DNA of 64,000 nucleotides from Hormiphora californensis (Eukaryota; Ctenophora; Tentaculata; Cydippida; Pleurobrachiidae): NCBI GenBank assembly GCA_020137815.1, contig CM035350.1, positions 5,896,180 to 5,960,179 of the forward strand, read 5' to 3'. Shown piece by piece: positions 14,095 to 26,383 of this stretch (position 1 is its first letter; each line of letters starts with the position of its first letter). The notes under the pieces were generated by a model. It saw only the letters and a program-made list of their open reading frames with translations, ran no database searches and was not told where the DNA came from. The position numbers and the translations under genes were made by a program.

Positions 14095-14376
14095 AAATGT
14101 GTCCGATCCCGAACCTGTCCTCAATGTGTTCCGAACCTGTCCTCAATGTGTCCCTATTGTATCCCGAAACGCCCCGACGGTGGTCATACTACCGAAACAT
14201 CAGGGAATTTTATGGATCATGTGTCCCCAATATGTCCTAAATGTGTCCCGAACATGTCCTCAATGTTTCCCGAACCTGTCCCTAATGTTTCCCGAATGTG
14301 TCCTGAATGTGTCCTCGATTGGTGTGCAAACGTTCCCGAATGTGTCTTGAATGTGTCCTGAATGTGTCCCGAACAT
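14095..14376. repeat. Degenerate tandem repeat of GTGTCCCGAA-type units
   Basis: About 20 diverged 12-base units of the type GTGTCCCGAACM/GTGTCCTGAATM. They end directly at the left end of the 14.4-kb foldback element. Confidence 0.75.
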
Positions 14377-15264
14377 GTACCGTGTGCGGCAAAAAAAAGC
14401 CCCCCCCCCCCCCTAGACCACCATAGTTGCCGATGTGGTGGAGAGCTGTAACTTGGCAGGGTTGCTCCACTATGTCTATCTTGATCCTGACAGAAAAATC
14501 AGAGCTCTAGCTCAAAATTCATTTTTTTGATAGGAATGAACATTGTCATTCATTCCAAGAAAAAAATATTTTCGGTCCAGAATTCAAGCAATTATCTTTG
14601 GCCATCGATTAGCTTTCCAATGTGACCAAGATCATCTAAATTGGGCAACCACAAGAGACACAGTGTCATGTTTCTTAAAGTTAGTCAGGTCATGTGATCT
14701 TCACCGAATCGTTGATTATCCGGGATTGCTAATCGAGCCAATGGGCAGAGGAATCTCGTATCACGGCCGCTAATGAGGTATGTGTACCAATACAGGGTAA
14801 TGTGATTCGAGGAAAGAGGACATTTATCAAAGAGCTACAGATCTCATGACCAATCAGCATCGTCATCCCTCATTAGTAGCCGTGATACGTGATTCTCTAC
14901 CACTTAGACCGATTCGTAATACTGAACACTCAACGATTCGGTGAAGATCACATGACCTGACTAACTTTAAGAAACATGACACTGTGTCTCTTGTGGTTGC
15001 CCAATTTAGATGATCTTGGTCACATTGGAAAGCTAATCGATGGCCAAAGATAATTGCTTGAATTCTGGACCGAAAATATTTTTTTCTTGGAATGAATGAC
15101 AATGTTCATTCCTATCAAAAAAATGAATTTTGAGCTAGAGCTCTGATTTTTCTGTCAGGATCAAGATAGACATAGTGGAGCAACCCTGCCAAGTTACAGC
15201 TCTCCACCACATCGGCAACTATGGTGGTCTAGGGGGGGGGGGGCTTTTTTTGCCGCACACGGTA
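14377..15264. mobile_element. Foldback element, about 390-bp arms
   Basis: The left arm begins GTACCGTGTGCGGCAAAAAA followed by a G/C homopolymer step, and the right arm ends with its complement. The arms (about 14377-14771 and 14863-15264) are almost identical, including the segment that gives the same open frame in both directions. The spacer is only about 90 bases. No transposase frame is seen, so this is a non-autonomous foldback or MITE. Confidence 0.9.
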
Positions 15265-15978
<714 letters not shown>

Positions 15979-16365
15979 AGGCGCACCCAAACCTCTGCTT
16001 CACATACCAAACACCGAACAAATTGAAAAACAATTAAATTTACGGACAAAAATAAAAGATTTGAGTATTTACAAAAAAACGGATAACTATACGACAGAGA
16101 ATCTGTTGCACATACTAGTATAAATATAATGAGTTTTTGAGACACTTCACTGAAATCTTCAGACATTTTCAGATTGTGTAATTCTGAAGCCCAAGAAATT
16201 CGACCCGTCTTGCTCGACAAGTTGCGCTTCTAGAAAAGCACAAGCACTACATAATTATAGCAGCCTGTCTGGCGGCGCCACTCGCCAGAGCCCATTTTGA
16301 GCGCTCAGATCGGGTTGGCGCCGCCAGGAAAAGCAATTCCAGTAGGGTATAGCTATAGGTTATAT

Positions 16366-17279
16366 TGGGGGGGGGGGTGACACGTAACACTTTGTAACAT
16401 GTGCAGAAAACTTTTTGTGCACGTTACATGTTACAAAGTGTTACATAGTGTTACATTAAAGTGTTACATAGTGTTACAAAGTGTTACATAGTGTTACAAA
16501 GTGTTACATAGTGTTACAAAGTGTCACAAAGTGTTACATAGTGTCACAAAGTGTTACAAAGTGTTATAAAGTGTTACAAAATATTTACAAACACACAAGG
16601 ATTTGTAGCGAAGCAAATTTTCAATCTTTGACCAAAAAATTGATTTTGGAAAAATTTTATTTCTTTTTCCAACAGAAACGTTGTATATCATCTTATTAAG
16701 TACAAAGAATCGATTACCAATGAAAAAAAAGTCGATTGGGTCACAACTCACAGGTGACTTAGCACATTGGGGGCCTCTGAGAGGCACAATACTTTTAATA
16801 TCACTCTAAAAACTTTACCGTTGTCTAAAGTTCATATTTTTCTTTACCAAATGGACTATTTCAGCCCTGATTTCCACAGTCGATGACATCGGAGGCTCAA
16901 AACATCCGCAAATTAGTAAAAAAGTGTATGTTTTAACCCTAGAAATTATTTAAAACTTTTAGATGTGTTCTAGAAAGACACCAAAGTCGTTCAAATTACT
17001 TATTCACCAACCGTCTTATATATTTTGTAAATATTTTGTAACAATTTGTAATACTTTGTGACACTATGTAACACTTTGTATCACTATGTAACACTTTGTA
17101 ACACTATGTAACACTTTGTAACACTATGTAACACTATGTAACACTTTGTAACACCATGTAACACTATGTAACACTTTGTAACACTATGTAACACTTTGTA
17201 ACATGTGCAGAAAACTTTTTGTGCACGTTACATGTTACAAAGTGTTACAAAGTGTTACGTGTCACCCCCCCCCCCCCCT
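16366..17279. mobile_element. Inverted-repeat element with tandem-repeat arms
   Basis: Ends read TATATTGGGGGGG...GTGACACGTAAC on the left and GTTACGTGTCACCCCCC...TATATT on the right. Each terminus carries TTTGTAACATGTGCAGAAAA followed by an array of GTGTTACAAA/GTGTTACATA units (left) or their reverse complement (right). The unique core is about 16590-17030 and contains no protein gene. The TATA flanks may be the target duplication. Tandemly repeated subterminal units are typical of some DNA transposon derivatives. Confidence 0.85.
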
Positions 17280-17505
17280 ATATTATATGGATCGTTTTTA
17301 ACTGGATATTAGAAAAAAGGCCGGTGAACTTTATCATTATACTAAGTGCAGCAGATTCTTTTGATTTACAATAACAGAAAAATACGGCTCTATACTGTTT
17401 ACTGTTACATATTGTGATCAATAAATATTATTCAATTTCATAATTACCTCTCTTGTACCATAAAGTGATTTTCAAATTCACCAGTCAAAACAATTGCGGC
17501 ATTTA

Positions 17506-20500
17506 TTACGTCATCTTTCTTCTAACTAAACAAATAACTGGGTGACGCACTTTCAGTCGTGACAAATTTAATCTGGATAAATAACATTTCTCACTTTTAT
17601 CGGGCAAACATGGTGCCTCTTTTTCACACTTCTCTTCCAAACCGTCTTGTTGGACTAAGTCAATGACTTTCTCACTCTCAAGAACACTTTTAGTGTTGTC
17701 AACAGAACAGTTTGTTCCCTTTTTAGGTTTAGAAACACTGCCTGACAGGCACCCAATCAGCTTGGTAACGGATTTGGGGGCACCCTTCTTCCTTCCTCCC
17801 TTCCCAGACAAACTGAGCCTGGGTTTTCCCGGGCTGCTGCTCTCTGCTTGTTGTGAATCATTGTGTACTGTATCAGTCTCAGTGGTGGAGTTCCCCTCAT
17901 GGTTTGAATGTTCTTGAATTACTTTCCTCCGTTTAACCCGCCTGCCGATAAATCTCTTCGCTCGACGTCTTCTACTCTTCTGTGGAGGGAGAAGTGTTAG
18001 AAAGTTGTAGAAAAAAATGTTACATTTACGAGCGGAGACTGTTACACTGTAACTTACACTTACAGTTATGGACATAACTAGTTACACTAGTACAACAATT
18101 CGCGTAACGATGCCCTGTGGCACGCCGTGAACAGTTACCACCATGGTTTGTTGAGTAAGAGGTATACCCAACAAACCATGTTGGTTGGTTGGTTGGTTGG
18201 TGATACTAAGCCGACGTTCTACCAAGCTCTTTGAGCGGTGTGACGCGGTGACTCCCAAACTGAGTAACATAGCATTCAAAATGAAACAAACATGAAACTG
18301 GAAATGTATGAACTCAAAACTCCCACTTGTCACCATGGCAACAATTACTAATCAAAACTGCACAAAAAGAACTGCACGTGCAATACTGTAAGATTCTTTC
18401 TTTATTTGTTTGGCTTCAAGTTCAAACTTGCTTGACTTAGGATGAGGACTTTGTTCCTTCTACCTCTGCTCTTTGCAATCTCTTCCTCATCGCTTGTTGA
18501 CGAGTACCTCGCAGCAGTAAAACGGTTCTCAAAAGATGATGGGATGGTACTACGGACCACAAACCCGAAGGCTTTGAAGGAGCATTTCTTAGCCTTCAAA
18601 GAGTACAAGCAAACCGTGGATGAGATCAACTCTGATTCCGACAGTCTTTTCACGGCGGAGGTCAACAAGTTCTCGATCATGACTAAACCTGAACGGGCTC
18701 TTCATCTTGGTATCAATATCTCCACCGCCACACCTTGGGATCTGGAGGCAGAGGAAAAATCTACCATCACTCTTACCAGCAACGATGCATCCCTACCTTC
18801 TGACGTTAACTGGGTGTCCCGAGGTGCCCAAGTTCCGGTAAAAGATCAAGGGGATTGTGGTTCTTGTTGGGCTTTCTCAGCTATATCAGCCTTTGAAGGC
18901 GGGTATTACCTAGCAACTGGTGACCTTGTCGCATTTTCCGAACAGGAAATCCTTGATTGTTCCTTGAAAGAAACAGAAAAAGGTTGTGTGGGTGCGTGGA
19001 TGAACCGTGCATATGACTACGTGGAGAAATCCGGGCGACTGGCCTCGGAGAACCAAGCTCCATATGTTGCTAAGGACAGAACGTGTAACTATGACAACAC
19101 TGGTAACTCTCTGACCAAAGCAAAACTTACCGGGCACAGGCAGATATCTAATGGGGATGATGCGGTACTTCTCCGGCTCGCTGCCGAGGGAATTGTTTCT
19201 GTTGTAGTTAGCGTTCCCACATCACTCTTCTCGTACAGTAAAGGCATGTATAAAGATGTAGCAGGTTGTAATATCATACTTAATTCGGGGAAAGGACCGT
19301 TACACGCGGTCTCTGTGGTCGGATATGGAAAGGAACAGGGACATCCTTATTGGAGGGTAAGTAACACATTGGGTCATTATTGTCAACATGATTGAGGAAT
19401 TTCATGTTTTGTATATATAAGCTTCCCTACAAATAACAGTAACCCATATCTTGTCTAGATTCGCAATTCGTGGGGAGCGGATTGGGGGTATAAAGGCCAC
19501 ATGCTGATGGATCGAGAAGTTAACAACAACTGCAGGATCAGCTGGCAATTATTCATTCCTACCTTCCAATGTACCAGGTAATTACAGATAATAATTCCTA
19601 AATTAAAACCAAGTCCATAGACTTTATAGTTTAACACGGTCGCTTGTAGTGGGAAAACGGTAATGGAAAACGAAGATACAGTAAGACGACGCGCAACCGT
19701 GACCAATCAGGGCGCTAGTACGTGCTGACACATGAACTTTTTGCCGCGTGTTATGCACCGTGCGCGTCTCCTTACTGTATTTTGCGTTACCGTATTTTGA
19801 CTGCAAGCAGCACTGTAACTTTAACCCAGGTGAAAACTGGCAATCAACTTTCTAGTTATTAGCTAATAACTTTGGGTGTTCTCTCTTTCAGCGGAAAGTG
19901 CAATCCACCAACATTTTCCGACCAAGATCCCTCAGAAGATGAGAATGAAGATGAGAAGGAAAAAAAGGAGGGTGGTAAGAAGCAGAGAAAGTCAAAGGAA
20001 GAAAGACAGCAAAGAAGGAAAGAAAGAAAGCAAAGAAAGAAGGAAAGAAAGCAAAGAAAGAAGGAAAGACGGCAGAGAAAGAAAGAAAGGAATTCAGATG
20101 AAAATTAAAACAAAAACTAATACCTACATATATTGTATCTGGTTCTAGAGCGTTCACTCACCTGGACAATCGATGATAACAGAATTGTAACTTTGTGTAG
20201 AAGTCTTCTCCCCACACGTACACTACAAATTGGTGACATTGACATCTAGTGCGTGCGAGATTGAGGTCGCGCACGGTGTCTATGTCACCAACACCACAAA
20301 TACCATGTTGGTGGGGGCCACCATGCAGTTTGTTGAGTAAGAGGTATACCCAACAAACCATGTTGTTGTGGAATCAAGACTAGCTATATAAAAACAAACC
20401 TTTACAATTGTAGTACTCTCATCATGACCCTCCTCTTCAGGTAGCAGTTCAGTGATGGATGGTCGGGATATCGACTCAAACGGGTCCTCTCCAATATTAT

Positions 20501-20534
20501 CATCGTCTGACCATGCAAGATTTCCGCCATTCAT
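17506..20534 (-). CDS. Two-exon basic protein gene, function unknown
   Basis: Exon 1 runs from ATG at 20534 to 20406 and encodes an acidic N-terminus with WSDDDNIGEDPFESIS and ELLPEEEGHDEST. Exon 2 runs from 17980, after a CTCCACAG acceptor, to TAA at 17506 and starts KSRRRRAKRFIGRRVKRRK. It then has a Ser/Thr-rich stretch and Gly/Lys-rich GKGGRKKGAPKSVTKLIG, and ends RLKVRHPVICLVRRKMT. The total is about 200 aa, phase 0 at the junction. AATAAA overlaps the stop codon, fitting a short 3' UTR. The acidic head and very basic body suggest a nuclear or chromatin protein, but I recognise no family. The 2.4-kb intron holds the cysteine protease gene on the other strand. It ends about 450 bases from the MDC1 stop on the same strand. 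Confidence 0.45.
18148..18184. repeat. Flanking direct repeat, left copy
   Basis: A 36-base sequence containing GTTTGTTGAGTAAGAGGTAT and then ACCCAACAAACCATGTTG. Its ends pair (GTTTGTTG with CAACAAAC). The same sequence occurs at 20328, on the other side of the cysteine protease gene. Confidence 0.85.
18442..20108 (+). CDS. Papain-family (C1A) cysteine protease with charged C-terminal tail
   Basis: Exons 18442-19356, 19459-19577 and 19892-20108 join in frame, about 416 aa. MRTLFLLPLLFAISSSS is a signal peptide. An I29-type propeptide follows (LAFKEYKQTVDEINSD, then FTAEVNKFSIMT). The mature enzyme starts near LPSDVNWVSRG. Catalytic signatures are VKDQGDCGSCWAFS (oxyanion Gln and nucleophile Cys), GPLHAVSVVGYGK (His) and IRNSWGADWGYKGH (Asn), so activity is expected in lysosomes or outside the cell. 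The last exon adds about 70 residues not usual for cathepsins: an acidic SEDENEDEKE part and then KERKQRKK-type repeats from an AAAG-rich microsatellite. The gene lies inside the intron of the opposite-strand basic-protein gene. Confidence 0.9.
20328..20364. repeat. Flanking direct repeat, right copy
   Basis: Same orientation and near-identical sequence to 18148-18184. The two copies bracket the whole cysteine protease gene at a distance of 2.18 kb. Confidence 0.85.
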
Positions 20535-20987
20535 CTGCAGCTAAAGTGTAACAGAGATACTAGTGAATTGTTGTGAGGGATGGGAATAGGGGGATAGCAA
20601 GGGGATGGGAAGGGGGATTTACAATTGAAATAAAACAATGTGCTGTTCCAAACAGAGAGAAGGAATACAATCTACAGAATATAAAAGTTTGATAAATTAA
20701 GATTAAGAAATATTTGGTTAAAAAACATTTGCTAGCTAGGTAACTAAGGCATCGTCCAGTACATATCTTGACAGAGTAGGACACCCGACTAAATCTCCAC
20801 CAGAATTGGCCGTATCCTGCACTCAGCAGCGTAATCAGTGCAATTGTGCGAGAGATATTTAAACTGTCTTTGAATAATTGAAATTGGAATTGTGTTTTTA
20901 TAGGGAGGAGAACAGGGATAATGATAGATCTCCATGATCTGGAGCTCTGTACTAGTCCATTCAATATTACTAGATCTCACTGAGTAG

Positions 20988-23900
20988 CTAAAGCTCAGGG
21001 GATGATGCTCGGAGGGTGAACTCATCAAAACAGAGTTCTTGTCTCAGGGCACCTGTCAAGATGATTTCGGGTCCATACACGGGTAGCTTCCCCCTCAGAG
21101 TGGTCTTGTCCGTTTCCAGGGTTACCGCAAAGGTTTGTGAGTTTGGGTTTTTAGGGGAAGTTCGCAGTAACTTTCCTCCGTTGCACTCTGTCGGGGGGGG
21201 GGGGGGGGGGGGGTGAGGGGGTTATTGGGGTACTAGGAGAAGTTGTTGAGTAACTCAATAAAGGAGAAGAGGGGGTCACACTGAGAGAGGATATCTAAAA
21301 GGGAGAAACTCGACAGGCCAGAACAGCCTGATGAGGATTGTTACCTATAATTTCCTTGAGTTGGGCAGGTTTTGGTTCACATTTCCCGCTCACAAAGACA
21401 CTCCAGCCGGAGAGAAAGGGCCCCGAATCCCGGACCCGCGATATCGAGTCAGCCAGGGAGAACCGATACTTCTTTTCGCAATTTACATCACGGATAGTAA
21501 ACTCTTCCGCATCTGAGAAAGGATTTGATTAAACACGTATCTATATTCAGGCCGATGTTGGCCGCCGACCCCTCTGAGAAAGTAAACTTGTATTAAAAGT
21601 TTACTCAAAAGTACTAGTACGCTGGGAAACATAGGCATTTGTGGAGAAGTTTATTGTTTGGAACAACCACCCTCCTGACCCAGGTGTGTGAACTGTGAGG
21701 TGATCAGTCAGGACTCAGCTGTGAGTCAAATAACTATTGTGGGATCATTAGTCAAAATATGGTACACTATTTGATATTTGATAACAAATTGTTTTTCATG
21801 TTTGTTGGAATGTGTTATAGTGGGAGACACTAGCGTGGTACGCGCAAAAAAATGCGCGCCACACGATTATCATAATTGATGATATCTCCGGTTCCTGATA
21901 AGCTACAGAGTTTGTTTGGGTACCGTTGGAAAGGAAATTTCAAGCCCCATCGAATGGCGAAGGTTTGAAGTTATGAGCGAAAACGAAATTGGTGTGGCGC
22001 ACATTTTTTTGCGCGTACCACACTAGTGTCTCCCACTATTAACACAACATGTTGTGACTTAGCGCTGAAGTGTTAATCGCTCTAGACCGTGGTCCAACTC
22101 CCAAGACGTGAACTAAATTATCCAACAGGTGTTACGATTTTCCTAAATAAAAAGGAAACCTCAGACAGTTGTGGCACCTGCAAAATAACATGTCCTGTCT
22201 TTTGAATTTCTTCGTGGTTTTTACAGCATTGTTCTGCCTCGCAGAAGGTAAGTAGACGTGTTAGGGCCAGGAATCTAAGATTTCTTGCACGAGTATGGGG
22301 CACTCCAAGAGAAAACTCCTTAATTGATACACTGTTTCTCAGGGCAGCGACAATATGAAACGTGTAACCGGTGGTTTGGTTACAAACTATGGTACCCTGA
22401 CTACACTTGTAACCAGGATAACCTCTGTTGGTAGGTGGTTGCCATGACGATTAGTTACCATAGTAACCGCGATAACATCAGAAACAAGACAACTATAGTT
22501 ACCATAGTAACCAATCTGAATTCCTAGGTGGGGCTGTAGCAAGGGATACTGCTGGAGTCAGTGCAATGCAGTTGGTAAAATCTCATGGGATGGGCCACCG
22601 GGGACTTGCAACACATTGTACGTGGTAGTATTAGAAGTAAATTCTTGTTAAACTGTCTGTCTGTCTGTCTGTCTGTGTGTCTGTTTGTCATTTTTTCATA
22701 GCAATATTTGTCAAGGCTTGGGTTTGGTTATATCAATAACCTGTGTAACACCCCCCCTTATTATACAGCTATCATCTGAATGGAAACCTAGAGTGGTGTT
22801 GGTTGGATAATGGAGGCAACTACAAGACCTGTACTACTAATACTGACTGTTTGGGTATCATTAACAACAGTTGCCATGGTGCCTGCTCCGTTGGATAAAT
22901 GGACAGGAAGAGAGAGAGGAAGTCACAAGATGATTTAGAAGAATGCTTTGATTTTAGTTTGATAATTACGACGAATTGAAGTTATACTTTTGTGAACAAA
23001 ATGGCTGTTATTAACAACATTGTCTAACTGGGGTTTGCTTGTTACTGACTGGCACGCTGCTTCGCAGCCTCTGACAGCCGCACTAGGCATTCGGCCCGGT
23101 ATGGAGAGGACAGTCTTATATATATATAAGACAAGAGTTTGCCGACTGTTTGCATTGTTGTGCTGAAACTTCCAAGACGCGAACTAAATTATCCAACAGG
23201 TGTTACGATTTTCCTAAATAAGAAGGAAACCTCAGACAGTTGTGGCACCTTAACAAAATAACATGTCCTGTCTTTTGAATTTCTTCGTGGTTTTTACAGC
23301 ATTGTTCTGCCTCGCAGAAGGTATGAAGTAGACGTGTTATGGCCAGGAATCTAAGATTTCCCGTTAACTGCCGATTGTCGATACCAATCGATAGTTTTAT
23401 TGATTCTGTTAGAGCGAGAGAAAGAATGAACAGCTTTCTCTCAGGCAAGCACCAATACGAAACTTGTAACCAGTGGTTTACCCACGGAAGAGACCGTTAC
23501 CCTAACTACACCTGCAACGAAGAAAACCTCTGTTGGTATGTGGTTACCATGACAACACAACTAGTTACCATAGTAACCGATACATTGACAACACAACTAT
23601 AGTTACCATAGTAACCAATACATTGACAACACAACTAGTTACCATGGTAACCAATCTGAATTCCTAGGTGGGGCTGTAGCAAGGGATACTGCTGGAGTCA
23701 ATGCAATGGTGCCGGTAAAATCTCATGGGATGGGCCACCGGGGACTTGCAACACATTGTACGTGGTAGTATTAGAAGTAAATTCTTGTAAAACTGTCTGT
23801 GTGTGTGTCTGTCTGTCTGTCTGTCTGTTTGTCATTCTTTCATAGCAATATTTGTCAAGGCTTGGGTTTGGTTATATCAATAACCTGTGTAACACCCCCC

Positions 23901-24853
23901 CTTATTATACAGCTATCATCTGAATGGAAACCTAGAGTGGTGTTGGTTGGATAATGGAGGCAACTACAAGACCTGTACTACCAATACTGACTGTTTGGGT
24001 ATCATTAACAACAGTTGCCATGGTGCCTGCTCCGTTGGTTAAATGAACAGGAAGAGAGAGAGGAAGAGAGAGAGAGAGAGGAAGAGAGAGAGAGAGAGGA
24101 AGAGAGGAAGTCACAAGATGATTTAGAAGAATGCTTTGATTTTAGTTTGATAATTACGACGAATTGAAGTAATACTTTTGTGAACAAAATGGCTGTTATT
24201 AACAACATTGTCTAACTGGGGTTTGCTTGTTACTGACTGGCACGCTGCTTCGCGGCCTCCGCAGCAGCCGCACTAGGCATTCAGCCCGGTGTGGAGATGA
24301 CAGTTTTATATAAGACAAGGGTTTGCCGACTGTTTGCATTGTTGTGTGCTATGTTGTATAGTGTTTTTTTTTTTTTTTTTTTTATGTCTTCATCGTTCCT
24401 ATATCTGTCACCCCCCACCACATCATGTGAACCCTGCCAGGCAATTGCTGACCCTATTTGCTTCAATCACGAAGGCAGGTCAGGCGGGCTAAGTCTGACA
24501 GCGTCTATATAACATACATGTGAGGTGGAGTTTGACAGATATCATCTCTGCAGCCATTTAATTGACCTCGGACTTCCGTATACTACAAGCACCCAATCTC
24601 TGGTGCTCTATGTCTTTTTGACCAATCACGGAAAGTTAGACTAGCAGTATATAGTCAATTAAACTTCTTGGCGTAGCATATGACGACACCCTAGAGACTA
24701 GTTGAAAAGCAGGGTGTGGAAGCGGGGTCAAATGTTCATGAGCAAGCATGTATATGTTCGTGTTTGAGACGGGAGTGAACGCCGTGTGCTGATCGTGCAA
24801 TTTGAAAGTGTTCGTGAAAAATGGTTAAGCTCAAGGGTAAAGATATATAGAGA

Positions 24854-24891
<38 letters not shown>

Positions 24892-25321
24892 GGGGGGAGA
24901 GAGAAGGGAAGGGAGAATGAATGGGGGAAAAGGGAGGGCAGGGGATGAAAAATTTAAGGGAGTATAAAAAAATTTTAATGTTTCTTGTCCTTTAAAAATT
25001 TTAGAAAAAATATTTGGCGGGGGTGGTTATATCTGAAACCCCCAAAAATACTAAAAGGGAAAACCAGAGGTGTTTTTGGAAAACACCCAAAACCCCCAAA
25101 ACCTTTTTCCTTAAAAGTGCTGTGCCCTCCCCATAAATGGAAAAAAAGAACCACTTAACCCTTGATTAGTTTATTTTCCTTCCGGGAATTTTGAAAACGT
25201 TAATTAAAAATCTTTAAGGAATTCTTTAATTTAAAAAGGGTTTTAAATTTATATTTGGACCCAGTTTTGGAAAAAACCCCCCCAAAAATTTTTTGGGGAC
25301 CGGGAAAATTCTTTTTCATTT

Positions 25322-25352
<31 letters not shown>

Positions 25353-25391
25353 GGGGGGGGGGGAAAAAAAAAAAAAAAAAAAAAACCCCCC

Positions 25392-25440
<49 letters not shown>

Positions 25441-26297
25441 GGGAAAAAAAAAGGAAAAAAATATGGCTAATTTTAAAAACTGGTTAAAGGGACATGCTTT
25501 CCCCCGGTTCTCCTAGGGTGGTATTCTTTTAAGCGTTTTTGGACATTGTAGTTTTTGGGGGTTTTATACCCGGAATGGCGGTAAAGGAAGGGGGAAAAAG
25601 GGGGGGGGAGGAACAAAAAAAAGAAGGAAAAAGGAAGGGAAAAAGGGGGAGGGGGGAAAAAAGGAGGGAAGGGGGAAAGGGAAAAAAGGGGGGGGGAGGG
25701 GGGAAAAAAGAGAAAAAAAAAAAAAAAAAAATTTAAAAAACACAAAAAAAAAATTTTTTAAAAATTTTTTTAAAAAGGGGAAAAGGGGGGCCTTTAAAAA
25801 AAAACAGCGTGTTTTTTAAAAAACCCTTTTCGTTGTAAACAAATTTAAAATTTTTTTTTCTCGGATTCAATAAATTTGGTTTCTTAACCCAGTCTTCACT
25901 CACTATATTTGTTCCTCGTCCTATTGCACAGAGGAACTTCATTGTCCGTTTCACCTAAAGAGAAGAAAAGAGAAGAGAAGAGAAGAGAAGAGAAGAGAAG
26001 AGAAGAGAAGAGAAGAGAAGAGAAAAGAGAAGAGAAGAGAAGAGAAGAGAAGAGAAGAGAAGAGAAGAGAAGAGAAGAGAAGAGAAGAGAAGAAAGATAT
26101 GAGACTAATTTCAAGATACCTGGTCCGATACAAGGTGGGTACATGTCTTGATATCCTCTCCAAGGCTTCCTCCTAGACTGGTTATGCTCTTTTTAACCGC
26201 GGTAGTAGCAGCGATTCCAGTGTAGACTATCTTTGGGGCTTCTGCCATATTCTCCTGGAATGGAAACAAGGATAAAGAGATGGAGAGAAAGAGGGGG

Positions 26298-26383
<86 letters not shown>

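Noticed and set aside
14543-15102. Identical 57-residue frame (FIPRKKYFRSRIQAIIFGHR) in both directions
   Set aside because: The two frames are the arms of one foldback element. No family or start signal is recognised, so it is not treated as a gene.
18181-18200. Telomere-like or structured (TTGG)n run, also at 41260
   Set aside because: Short tetranucleotide microsatellites only.
17506-21187. Joining the 17.5-20.5 kb exons to the C-terminus of MDC1
   Set aside because: The BRCT2 exon ends with a stop codon at 20988, shortly after the position where human MDC1 ends, so the downstream exons form a separate gene.
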